Shown: piece after piece, positions 22,686 through 38,054 of the stretch
Layout of the letters: the number at the start of each line of letters is the position of its first letter
How positions within the stretch are numbered: position 1 is the first letter of the stretch
NCBI RefSeq assembly: GCF_030867145.1
Contig: NC_134441.1
Coordinates: 6,946,992 to 7,010,991, forward strand
Direction of reading: 5' to 3'
Length of the DNA: 64,000 nt
Origin: Opisthocomus hoazin
Taxonomy: Eukaryota > Chordata > Aves > Opisthocomiformes > Opisthocomidae
Position numbers and translations under genes: made by a program
The notes under the pieces: generated by a model
Database searches by the model: none
Seen by the model: only the letters and a program-made list of their open reading frames with translations
What the model was told of the DNA's origin: nothing

Positions 22686-25600
22686 ATGCGCCCGGCGCTG
22701 CGCGCTTCGCCCCGACGGCGCTGCCTCCCGCTGCTGCTGCTGGTGGTCGTCACGGTGCGTGGGGTCGGGGGCCGGGCGTGGGGGGGTCGGAGGGGGTCGG
22801 GGACCCCCGTGGGCGCTGCCCGCTGCTGCCGCGGCATGCCCGGGCTTGCCGCGCCGTCGAGGGGCATGGTGCGCCGGGCGGGGAAAGGGGCCTGCGGGCG
22901 GGGGGGGGGGAAGGTGGGGAGGGGGCTGCAGGCGAGTTTCGGGGGGTGTCCTGGGCTGGGGGTGCGGGTTCAGCAATATGGGAGGTGGTGTGTGAGTGGG
23001 GGGCGCCGCTGGGTGTAGGGGAGCAGGGGGCTCGCTTGGGGAGAGCAGAGATGGGGAGGGGGTCCCCTTTACAGGCGATTGTGGGGAGAGGATTGGGGGG
23101 TAGGGGCTCATATGGGTCAGAGGTTTTGGGGGGGGGGGGAGCTGGGTCTATAGCGGGGCTCACCTGATCTGGGGGTCATGGTTGGAGTGGGGATTAGGGG
23201 GACCTCACCTGGTCTGGGGGTTACGGGGAGAGCAGGGGCTGAGGGGCTCACCTGGCCCAGGGGATTGGGGGGGGGGGCGAGGCTATAGGGTGGCTCCCAC
23301 ATCGCAGGGGCTGTGGGGGGAGCTGAGGCTATCGGGGAGCCTCACCTGGGCAGGTGGGGGCTGGGGGGCTTCACCCCAGCAGGGCCCGTGAGAGGGGAGC
23401 GGGGCTGCGGGGGCTCACCCGGCAGGTTTTTGGGGCACGGCGGGGTGAGGGGCTGAGGCCGTGGGGCAGGGTGGAAGCGGCAGCATGGCGGTGGGACGGG
23501 AAGGGTGAGCTCAGCCCTCCTGGGTGTGGGGCAGCGGGCGGGAGGGCTTGGTTGGGTGGCCCGGCGCATGGCGTGAGGCCGTGGGGCTCGGAGGTGACGT
23601 GGGGCTGGAGGTTTGCCCTGTGGCACTGCCTGCGCCGGAGGGGATTTCCGCTCCCTTCGCTTCCAAGCCGCGTTTGCCATTCGGTGTCGGGATCTCGCGG
23701 CGATGCCAGGGCTGCGCGGGATGTTTGAAGGCGTCGGGGTCAGACGCGGGCGGCTCTGGGCTGCCTGGCGCAGGAATGCTGCCTCCCCAGCTCGCCCGAA
23801 GGACGTCCAAACCCACCGCACCGCTGGCTTCTAGGGCAGAAAATCCCACCTGCGCCTGTCGGCTTTCCCCGCGGATTGGGCGTTGCTGTAGAGTTTGGAA
23901 ATAGCTAAAGGCTCGTCTCGGCTGAAGTCGGTGGGCTCCTGCCCTGGGCTCCGTCCTGGGGCCGCCCTGCGGTCCCTGGGGCCGCGAGGCAGCCCAGTGC
24001 AGCCGTGGCCCCGGGACACGTGCGTGCTGTTCCCGCGCTGGGATCGCTGTCGCTGAACTCAGCGCTGCCCGTCAGAGGTTTAAAGAGAGCCGGCTTCTCG
24101 TTCCGTTCCTTCCCGATATTGTTTATGACTTTATTTAGACTTGCCTGAGAAAGTCAAGCCTTCCTAAACCCAGGGGCACGCTCTTAACGGCCTCCTTTTA
24201 CCTTTTTTTTCCTTTTTTAATAAGAAAAAAGGGGAGGGGGAACCGATCGGGACTGATGGTGCCCCACGTGATAATCGTACGATACTGGGGCTACGGTTCC
24301 TTCCTCTGCTCGCCAAGGCTTGTTGCATCATGCCTGGACCTGGGCCATGGGCTCCCGAGGAGGAATGTCACCGGACCTCTGTGTTTGCAGGAGCTCAAAT
24401 TCCATCCTCGGAAAGTCTTGGGGAGGGGGAAACCCCCGCGTTGGTCAGGCCTGTGCCCGCGGAGCAGAGGCACGTCGGGTGTCTGCCTGGCATCTCTTTG
24501 ATCCCTGGTCCTTAAGGCTGCTGGCGAAGAGCCTCTCTTGCCGCAACCAAGGGCTGTGTGCGAATGCTGCATGGATGTTCGCTGACGGTCAGGAGCTCAG
24601 CGAGGCGTCTGCCTTCACAGAATCACAGAATGGTCGGGGTTGGCAGGGCCCTCTGAGGGTCATCGAGCCCAACCCCCTGCCCAAGCAGGGTCACCCAGAG
24701 CAGGGGGCACAGCACCGCGGCCAGGCGGGGCTGGAATATCTCCAGAGAAGGAGACTCCACAGCCTCCCTGGGCAGCCTGGGCCAGGGCTCCGGCACCCTC
24801 AGAGGGAAGAAGTTCTTCCTCGGGTTCAGCTGGAGCTTCCTCTGCTTCAGTTTGTGCCCGTTGCCCCTTGTCCTGTCCTGGGCACCACTGGAAAGAGTCT
24901 GGCCGCGTCCTCCTGACCCCCACCCTGCAGATATTTAGAGGTATTTCTAAGGTCCCCTCTCAGCCTTCTCTTCTCCAGGCTGAACAAGCCCAGCTCCCTC
25001 AGCCTTTCCTCGTAGGAGAGATGCTCCAGTCCCCTCCTCATCCTCGTAGCCCTGCGCTGGGCTCTCTCCAGTAGCTCCTCATCTTTCTGGAACTTCTGCT
25101 GTCGGGTCCGGCTCCTGCCTTGGGATCAATTCAGGGGAAGAACCAACTGGGGATGGGAGAGGGGAAAGTTTGAAGCTCAATGCTTCCCGGAGCTTTTTTC
25201 CCAGACCTGATCTTCCGGCAGGAAGAGGCTTTTAGCTGATGAGGGTTCTGGTGATTCCTGTGCCTGGTAATTCCTCAGCCTTGAGGCAACGGTGCTTTCT
25301 TGGGCTGTTGGCTGTGGGTGAAAACTGCTCTTGAACACCACTGCGTCTCGCCCGTGGCTCCCAGCCTGGTTTCTCCCTGTGCTTTGCAAGACTGATGGGT
25401 TAGTCGGGGATGGGAGCCCTCGCCTGCCGAGGGCTCTGTGCTGGGCTGATCCGCTTGAACTGCACTTGCTGGGGAAGGTGGTGGGGGCCGATAACCTTAT
25501 CGTGCCCCTGTGCCAGCTCTGCCGAGTGGCTGTTTCATGAAAAGCAGTGAAATCCTGCGCCTAAGGGGCCTTTCCAAACGGCGGAGAAAGCTGTGTGGTT

Positions 25601-28600
25601 GCTGCGATCACCTTTGCGGCCAGGCAGAGTCTGAAGGGGGAAGCAAGGCTTTTTTTGTCCCCCCCAGGGGACAGGGACACGGTGGGACGGGTTGCCCAGT
25701 CTCAGTCCCTGAAGACTTTCAAGACCAGAGCGGGTAAAGCCCTAAGAGCTGCTTGTGGCTGGGAGGTAACAGCAAGACTTCTCTCCGAAGCGGGGTAGAA
25801 AAGTACTTTATAAAAGTGCAAACCCTCCCGGCTGGAGAGAGCGGCAGCGGGAGATGCGGAGCCAGAAACCACTGGAGTGATGTGGCTGTGATCCTTCCAC
25901 GTCAGGGCCTGGAGACGGTCGCTGGCTGGGGCTCAGGGGGTCTGTCCCGCTCTGTGTCCGTGTGTCCAGCGAGGCAAAGCTGCGTGCTAGGGCATGGCGG
26001 GGGGGGGATCACCCTCTCCGTGGCCTGGCTGGTCTCCGCGGTGTTGTTTGTGGATCTGCGTCACCCTCTGCAGCCCCGTGACCGTCGGACCTGCTGCCGC
26101 CGGATTCGGCACTCACACCCTTCCTTGCATGAGCGCGGGAAGTGTCCGGGGAGGAGGAGGGGGGCATCGGCGCTGTAGATGGCCAGGCTGGCCCAGGGGA
26201 CCTCGGGACAGCTTGCGTCTCTATTGTTTCAGCCTTTCAAGGCAGCTTCTGACTCACAGAAGAAATATTTGCTTTAAGGTTTCACGCCAGGGTTATGGGA
26301 GGGAAAGGGGAAAGTGCCTCTGCCAGACTCACTGCCGCGCGGGTTTATATCCATTTATATCCATGGAGCGGCTGTGCCCGGTGCTGGCTGAGATGCCAAA
26401 GGTGCTGTATCGGGGACGTGGGGTGCCCAAAGGCCCCCCAGACCCCAATGGGGTGAGCGACTGTTCCTGTTGAGCGTCGTCCCCCACAGCTGGGGCGACC
26501 CACCAGGGACAGAAAGAGCTGAGCCAGCAGAAAGGTGCACCGTGAGCTGGCGGAAACGGGGCCGTTGGCTTCCTGACTGGCAGCAAGATAGCAGGGATAA
26601 TGCGGAAATGCCGGAGGCCGTGCTGTCCCCTGGGAGCCCGAAGCAGCCCGGGTGTCTTTGTGGGCACAGGAGCCATGTACCAGCCTTGACACGGGGCTGG
26701 TTTCCTCCCACAAACTCGCCCGCTCTGTTCCTCCTCCCTACCCTTCCATTTTCTTCGATGCTGTTGGTTCACGCGCTCAGAAATTGGGGAAGGAAAGGGG
26801 GCCTGAGGTTATCCCAAGGAAGCATTAGGGAGCCTTTGCCTTGCTGATAACCTGGCACACGGCAGTCCCTCTGCAAACCTCCTCCTTGTGCTTTGCCAAG
26901 GCAAAATCCACGCTGGTACAGGGAAAGTGCCCCTCACCAGCACCGAGGGGAGGTTTGGCTGCCAGGTCCGGCAGCTCTGAGCCATCCCAGAGCTGCTCTT
27001 CCACTCTGCCTGAGCACACGGGGCAGAGCAGCTCTTGCCCTTCTCTCTTTGCCCGTGCCCTGTGGACTTAGTGGGTTTTAACCCATTTTTTTCCGTATTT
27101 TTTTTAACAGGAGGTTGTTTTGGGAGCATCACTGGACAGAAGGGACAAGCTGGATTCCTTGGACCCAAACAGGGGAGGGGAAGATCTTCAAGTCCCAGAC
27201 ACCAGTCGCAGTGGCAAGAAGTGCCCCGCGGGTAAGAAGGTCTCAAACATCGGTCGCCCTGTGTGCAGCCTCACCGCGTTTCTGCCTGCAGAGCCGCCGT
27301 GTCCTTGCTCCTGAGCAGGCAGTGGCAGCTCCAGCTCTCCCCTGCTTTGCTGTCATGAGATCTAAGGACTCGTTATGGGAATATTTTCCTTTTGATGGTT
27401 CCTAATTTGCCTCTTAACTTTGCTGGCAAGGGAACCAACTCCCTTTCTGCAAAGATACCTCCATCCTGCGCTCTGTGGTCACCCTTCTTTTCTCTTCTCC
27501 AACTCCTCCTTCTCACAGGCACTTACGTTGCAGAGCACAGCAAAGAGCCAAACGGCTCCAGCGAGTGTTTGCCGTGTAAAGAAGACGAATACATCGAATA
27601 CCCAAACGACTTCCCCAGGTGCCTCGGCTGCCGGAAGTGTAGGGAAGGTACGAGCTGGCGTCCCAGGGCGATGCTGCCTGGTGGCATGGGCAGGGTTCAG
27701 CTGACCGGAGACCTCTCCGTTTAAGAGCACGGTCACCTGCGGTGTCCTCAAAGAGTGGCTCAGGCTGTGGGGAGCCGGCTGGGTCTGGAACTGGCGTAGC
27801 AGCTTGTGCCAGACCTACGTCTCCGTTCAATGCAGCATCCCCTGTGCAAAGCTTGGACCCGAGACCTCCACCCAGCACGGACCGGGAGGACGGGGCTCAC
27901 GGCAGCGTTGTAGGCTGCTGGTGGAGCTTCGATGTGAGCACTGCTTTTCTCTTGGGCACGGTGAGGTGCGGGGCAGGAAAGGGTCAGGCTGAAATTCAAC
28001 AGCTGAGAGAGACTTGGTCTTCTCCAGGCTTGCAGATCAGCTCGGGTCGTTAGCTGCATTAATGAGGGAGGCGAGTGGAGGAGCGTGGCGCGGAGGGGCT
28101 GGGGTAGAGCCGTCTCTCCTCTCACCCACAGATGAGGTGGAGCTGAGTCCCTGCCGAGCCGTCAGCAACACGCAGTGCGCCTGCAAGAACGGCACCTTCT
28201 GCTCCCCGGACCACCCCTGCGAGATGTGCCAGAAGTGCCGGCCCCGGTGAGCTGCATGACGTGGTGGGTCCCCCTGGGATCTGCGCTGGGACCCCCAGCC
28301 GCTGAGCCTGCCCCATCTTCCCCCTCCCCAGGTGTCCCAAGGATGAGGTGGAGCTGGCTCCCTGCACGCCGCACAGCGACCGCCGGTGTGGACCTCCCAC
28401 CAGCACCACCTCGGACTCCTCTGGTAAGTGGGGGGATGCTGGAGGAGGGGAGATGAGCTGAGGGATGGAGGTGTGAGCTGCTGCCCAGGAGGCCAGGAGC
28501 AGCTCCCCACACACTCTGGTTTATCTGCTTTAGGCACCTTGATCGTGACCAGCGTGGTGGTGGTGGTGGTGGCAGCTGCGGTGCTGCTTGCGCTCTCCTT

Positions 28601-30287
28601 TTTCACCTGGAAGTCACGGTGCTGCCGTTCCCCAGGTGAGCACCGGGTGCGGGGGACCCCCGGAGCGGGGGCTCTGTGTTGGTGTGGGCTGGCTGGGAAG
28701 AGCAATCACAGCACAGTTTTCATCTTCCAGGAGACAGGAGAGACCTGAGCGGGAAGTCCTGCAGCGTGGTGGTGAGTTACTGGGATGGCGGTTCCATTTG
28801 CAGGGTTGGGGTGAGGTCCCCCCTCTGCTCCCCACTTTCCCTGCAGCTCCTGGGAAGGCTGGAGGAGCAGGGGGATGAGCTTCATCCCTGCAGGGATGTG
28901 GTAGAGCTGGGCCAAGCAGAGGAGGGTCTCTGGCAGTGCCCTGCCATGTGTGGGGTGCTTGCAGCCCCCTCCCCAGTGCTGTTATTTCCCCGTCTGAGGT
29001 GCCAGCACATCCTGGGACCCTGGGTGAAAGGGGGGGGCTGTGCTGTACCGGGGACCCTTCAAGCTCAAGATGAGCAAGCAAGCCATGCATTGAACTTGTG
29101 GCAGGGCGGATGGCACTACCGGAGATGGCACCCCTGAGGGACCGGTGTGAGCCCTGCCCTGCCAGGACCACCCGCCGTGGCTGGTTTCAGCTTCTCTCCC
29201 ACCGCAGGACTACCTGGTGCGGCAGCTGACGAGGTACCGGAGGGGGGGCCAGGGGACGCAGGACAACAGGCACAACGAGCAGCTCTCCCGGGATCAGCTG
29301 CTCCCCAGGGGGCCGGGTTCGGGGACTCACAACACCCCAGGGTCAGAGGTACGTCAGCGTGTCCCTCTGCTCCATCGTGCTCCGCCGAGGTCTGACGCTT
29401 TCCTCTGCCTTCAGCAAGCCAAACAGCTTGGGGGGCCTTCCAGGCTTGGACCACGGTTTCTGCGTGGAGATGGCGAGGGCTCTCTTGCCCTTGTTCTGGG
29501 TTCAGGACTGCAAAATTTGCTACTTTCTGTCAGCTGCCAGAGTCCTCTGCGGATTTAACGCTGATGCTGAGCAGACAGCTCTGCTCTCCCCTGCTCGTGG
29601 CCTGCTCTCATCCGAAAGCTGGGAAACGATGGGTGTCCTGGGGAGGTGGTGGTGACCTGCTGCCCCAACAGCCCCCAGAGAGAGGGAGACGGTCTCCAAC
29701 CCCCCCATTAACAGGGCCTGGGGACGGTGTTTGTGCTGGGGCTTGGTGGGTGCTATAGGACACTGTCTTTCCAGGTGACGAGGCCAAGGACCTCGTATCC
29801 CAGTGTGAAACCCAGGAGGAATCTGGTTCCAGTGCAAGGAGAAGACCCCATTATGGGTAAGTGTAAGGGCCCAAGGGATGTGCTGGGGAGCGGGAGGGGG
29901 GTGAGCCTGCCGGATGAGCTTTCTGGGCAAAACCCTGTCTGACCCAGCTGTCCCTGCTCTACCCTGTTCTCTGAACTCTTCCCTTCCCCTCTAGTTTTGC
30001 GGCGCTCTTTTGACATCTTTGCCCGAGATGTGCCCTACAAGGACTGGAAGAGATACGGCCGAGCCCTTGATCTGCTGGAGAACGACATTGCTCTGGCGGA
30101 GATGAACGACAGGTATTCGCTGGAGCCCTTCTTCCAGATGCTCAACATGTGGCAGAACAGACAAGGGATGAAGGCGTCCGTGAACATGCTGCTGGAGGCC
30201 CTGCACCAGATCAACCTCGGAGGGATTGCAGAGGACATCTCCTCCAAGCTGGTCCAGCAGGGATCTTTCCAATACGAAGTGAGCTGA
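22686..30287 (+). CDS. TNFRSF10B: TRAIL death receptor (TNF receptor superfamily 10B-like)
   Basis: Type I membrane receptor for TRAIL that recruits FADD/caspase-8 and starts apoptosis. Ten coding exons: 22686-22754, 27111-27231, 27519-27647, 28132-28246, 28332-28423, 28534-28635, 28731-28771, 29208-29348, 29775-29856 and 29995-30287. All have GT/AG and continuous phase, giving 394 residues, close to human DR5. Exon 1 is a signal peptide ([11 protein letters not shown]). Residues about 60-175 hold the cysteine-rich domains ([52 protein letters not shown]). Exon 6 is one TM segment (about 178-200) with six valines in a row, followed by RCCRS. The last exon is the death domain ([35 protein letters not shown]). 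Intron 1 is 4.4 kb and contains an antisense CR1. This is the only such receptor in the window, whereas the human locus has four; I believe birds keep one DR4/DR5-type gene, so the symbol marks the family rather than strict DR5 orthology. Confidence 0.94.
22832..22851 (+). promoter_or_regulatory. Candidate p53 response element in TNFRSF10B intron 1
   Basis: Two abutting decamers, CGGCATGCCC and GGGCTTGCCG, with no spacer. Each has a correct C(A/T)(A/T)G core and 9 of 10 consensus positions (RRRCWWGYYY). The site begins 78 bp into intron 1. Human DR5 is known to be induced by p53 through a site in its intron 1 with a closely similar layout, so position and sequence both support function. Confidence 0.7.
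24617..25090 (-). mobile_element. CR1 LINE fragment, antisense in TNFRSF10B intron 1
   Basis: About 475 bp in reverse orientation. Read on the minus strand it begins in ORF2 ([30 protein letters not shown]) and ends in the CR1 3' part with two ATTCTGTG units (seen on the plus strand as CACAGAATCACAGAAT at 24617-24632). It belongs to the same sequence group as the copies at 15230 and 55878. It contains frame breaks. Confidence 0.93.
28551..28570 (+). repeat. (GTG)n coding microsatellite in the TM exon of TNFRSF10B
   Basis: Six GTG codons in a row encode the valine run of the transmembrane segment. A pure triplet repeat inside a TM helix can change helix length by unequal copying. Confidence 0.8.
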
Positions 30288-31680
30288 GGAGCAGGGCAGG
30301 CCCTGCATCTCCCTCTTTCAAACTGAAGCTGTGAATACCTCTTAAGAAAACTTGAGTTTTAGATTTTTGTAGCTCTCCTGTGGCTCTTCTCTTTTTGAAG
30401 CCATTGTACAGTTCAGCAGAGCCCGGAGGAGTTGATCCTCTCGTGAAGTGCAAACCTCATGGTCCTCTCTGCCGACGCTACAGGCTCAATGTCGGTGCTT
30501 CCTTACGGAATCCAGGCTGGTGCCTTGATTTCACTGGGTCAATGCAAAGAGCCAAAGAACTATTGCAAGCTGCCTCTGGGACTGTCTGGCTTGGAAGCAC
30601 TGGTACTGCACAGACGTCTTCAGGATCAGAGTAGGGAAGGACCTTTGCAGGATGTAGGCATCCCTGCGGCTTTTAACTGGATCATCTTTTTATGGGGGGG
30701 GGGGGTTCCTGGCATCGTGCAATGGCTTCTGCTTGTAGAACATCTCTAAGCTGTCCAGCAAGCTTCGTACTGTATGCTCGGTGGGCAGGCATTAGCTGGG
30801 TTCTGGGGTTACTTTCTCAAAGCTGTTGACTGAGATCCGTTTTAGCTGATAGTTGTTCTGCTTGCTGTTGGGAATCAGTTTGAAACTGGACTTTGAGGGG
30901 AGGGTGGGAGTCATTTACTCACTCTGTGATCGCTGGGGTTGCTGCAGAAAAGAGTCAGTGCAGGGAGCGAGTGAGCTCCTCCACGGAGCAGGACGGGGAA
31001 CGTGGGCAGCAAGCTATCAGTGTGCCAGAAACCTCCTTCTCCATGACTGTGGTCAGGGTGGCGAGTTGCCGTTCCCTCGGCCATGAGTGGCTTTGCTGTC
31101 CCTGGCTGGCTGCAGGCAGCGTGGAGAGGTGAAAGCACTGAGGTCCGAGCGGGGCTGTGGGCACCCACCACCCGTCCTCCAGCTGAACGGGGTGCTTCTC
31201 GACCGCTGTGCCCACTGCTCAGGCTCTCACACATAGCTCAGGGACAACTTGGCTGGAAAAACTACTGCATTACTTGAGTTGGCTACACGTGCTGCTGCCC
31301 CAGTACGGCCCGGCCCACCAGGACCTTCCCTGGCACGGTGGGAGAGGGCGAGGGGCATCGCCAGCCCCTCGCTGCAGCCAGGGCTGCCCTGTGCTGTGAA
31401 GCGCCTGTCCCTCCCGCTGCCGCCCCTTCTTCCCCCTCCTCACCAAAGCTGAAAAGAAATCCGGTCTACAAACCACAAGCAGAAAGTTTGTATTTATGTA
31501 TTTATTTAGTAATTGTAAACATGTACATATTTTAACTTAAAAGCTATTATAAAAATAGTAGTTTTTATACTATGCATGGTTGTGTGTTTTTGTACAGAGC
31601 TCTGGCCCAGCCAGTTTGCTGTTTCCTGTTTTTACATGTCTCTTCAGCAAGAGATGAATAAACTTTTTAAAAAAATCCTC
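30288..31680 (+). other. TNFRSF10B: 3'UTR of TNFRSF10B with AU-rich element
   Basis: Sequence after the stop at 30285-30287 is non-coding up to AATAAA at 31657-31662. Near the end lies an AU-rich element: ATTTA at 31492-31496 and the nonamer ATTTATTTA at 31500-31508. A Pumilio-type TGTACATA follows at 31522-31529. Poly(A) addition is expected around 31675-31685. Confidence 0.75.
31657..31662 (+). terminator. Poly(A) signal AATAAA of TNFRSF10B
   Basis: A canonical hexamer at the end of an AT-rich stretch, followed about 15-25 bp later by a T-rich region. It is the first AATAAA after the stop codon that I found. Confidence 0.75.
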
Positions 31681-31689
31681 CTGATTTCT

Positions 31690-33000
31690 CATCTTCTTTT
31701 TCTTCCCCCCCACCCCACCCCTCGCTCTGCTGGCGAGGGTCTGTTCTAGGTTTTAGTGGGGACCCGAGGAGCTGGATCAGATGCTCAGCAGCAGCTCCAT
31801 GGGACCCTGAGGACCCAGCCCAGGGTGTTGGTGCTGTGCCACACTGGGAACGGTCCCCTGCTAGGGAGAATCCTCAGCAGCAAACCTGGGCTCTGCCTTT
31901 ACACCTACGCCGTGAGTCCTGTGCCTGCAGAAGTAGGAGGCTGAAATCTCAGTCCCTGGAGCGTGCAGGGCTGGGAGCCCGGGGCCCGGCGATGCTGCTG
32001 ACCCCCAGGATGGAGCTGCTGCTGCTGCCGGGCGCTGTGGTTTTCCCTGCTCCGGCTGCACCGAGCCAGGGCTCTGTGTGTTGCAATAGCTGCGTTGTGA
32101 ATCCATGCAGTGCTCGGTGAGAAAGGGGCTCTGCTCGCCCCAGAAAGCCCCCTCGAGCTGCCCGCCAGCCTTCGCGCCGCAGTCGGGTTTTATCAACAGC
32201 GCAGGTCTGGGGCAAGAACTAGAAGCAGGAGCTCTCGGTGACGTGGTGGGAGGCTTCGTGGCCCAGGTCCCATCCCGGGCAGCCCCGTGTGCCCCCCGAG
32301 CATGCAGACCTGGGCAGGGAGCTCCTGCAGAGCCAGGCACATGCAGGATTTAGTGCTGGGACGCAGGAGCTTGGGTCCTGGCCTGGGGAAGGCAAACAGG
32401 ACTTGGAAATGGCATCAAGCGCCCGGATTCAAAAGGGAAAGAAACTCGTCCTACCTGCTCGTTGGTGCTGGGAAGGGTGAACACACCGAGTGTGAGCTGG
32501 CTGGAGCCGCAGCCTTGCTCCTGCATCCGTGGCCGAGGCTGAGCAGGCGAAAGGAGTGACTCGGAGGGCTCTGCGGAGGCCGGCCGGGCACAGGAGCGGG
32601 AGCATCCCTACGTGCTTGCTCCAGCAGCAGCCTTTCTGCCAGGGCTGGGCTCAAAGGAGCTTCCCCCTTCCCAGCTGGGGAGGGAGAGCGGAGGTTTGGG
32701 TCCCTCCTGCCCTGCCTGGCAGCCCCGCAAAGCCCCGGGGCCACGCTGCCTTCTCCTGCCGGTGTCTGCGCAGCTACAAGGACGCAGGCAGGTGGGACGC
32801 ACGGTGAGTCCGACGGGAAAGCCACCTCTCCTCGTACAAGGGTTTTTTTTTGATGGCTGTAACGCTTCTCCGCTGTCCCTGTCCATCCCGGGAGCGCTGG
32901 GGGGGGTGCTGGTGTCACCCCAAGCAGGGCACAAGGGTGCCCCGTGTCCAGCTGCTTCCTCCCAAACACACAGGGACCACGCCGGGCTTTTAAAATACCA
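31690..33000. other. Intergenic gap between two convergent genes
   Basis: About 1.3 kb between the poly(A) signals of TNFRSF10B (plus) and RHOBTB2 (minus). It is GC-rich, with only short overlapping open frames. No gene or repeat was recognised. Confidence 0.55.
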
Positions 33001-33006
33001 TTTATT
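33001..33006 (-). terminator. Poly(A) signal AATAAA of RHOBTB2
   Basis: TTTATT on the plus strand reads AATAAA on the minus strand, about 765 bp past the RHOBTB2 stop codon. This gives a 3'UTR of roughly 0.78 kb. Confidence 0.6.
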
Positions 33007-33770
33007 ACAATGGAGCCTTCCAGGCTAAAATCCCAAGCCGAGGGCCTGGGGTTGGTTTCTGGTGTGGCAGGCTGGGGGTGGGGGAGTTTGGGAGTGGGGC
33101 TTGTTTGGTTCTTTTTTTTTTTTTTTGCTTTAAGTTTTCTCGTTGATGAAAAATGAAAAGTGAAGAGGCAGGGAGGAGAGGGCTCTGTCCCCTCCCGCGC
33201 CCTGAATTAGGACAGACCCCGCTTGCGAGTAGAAGAGGGATGCTGCAGTGCCCGGAGGCGTTTGGGGACCGGGGTCCCCTGCACCATGCCTGTCCCCCCT
33301 GCGGGTCGAAGGGGCCGGCAGGACCCCCGCAGCTGGCGAGATGCCGTCAGACAAACCACCCAGGACCCGCAGCGTCTGGTTACAAATCAAAGTGGAAGCG
33401 GGATGGGTTTCTTCTTCTTCCTCATGCTGCTGACGGTCAAAAAAGAATAACAATAAAAAAAAGAAAAAAAAATCCAAAATGAAACCACAACACAGCCCTC
33501 GTGCTCCTGTAAACGTGAGTTTCTCCTGCTGCTCGGCCTCCTGGCAGCCGCGGCGCGGGGCGAGCAGGGCTCCAGGAGCGCCGGGGGCTGGCGCCGGGCC
33601 CCCAGCCCCTCCGCAGGGACGGGTCCCTGCTGCCATCATCTCCTCTGGGGCTTCGGCCGGCGGCGTCTGCTCCGCGCCTGGTGCTGGGGCAGGTCATCCC
33701 ACCCTTCCTCCTCCTCCTCCTCCTCCCCGTCTCCTCCCAGGGATGCTGGAGCCAGGGTAAGGACGGGCTT
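33001..33770 (-). other. RHOBTB2: 3'UTR of RHOBTB2
   Basis: The region from the stop at 33773-33771 to the minus-strand AATAAA. It includes an A-rich run (33438-33474 on the plus strand) and a T-rich run near 33112-33126. No open frame of interest. Confidence 0.55.

Positions 33771-38054
<4,284 letters not shown>

Noticed and set aside
22305-23111. A 268-codon minus-strand frame and overlapping Pro/Gly-rich frames
   Set aside because: It is GC-rich promoter and first-exon sequence of TNFRSF10B read in antisense; composition only.
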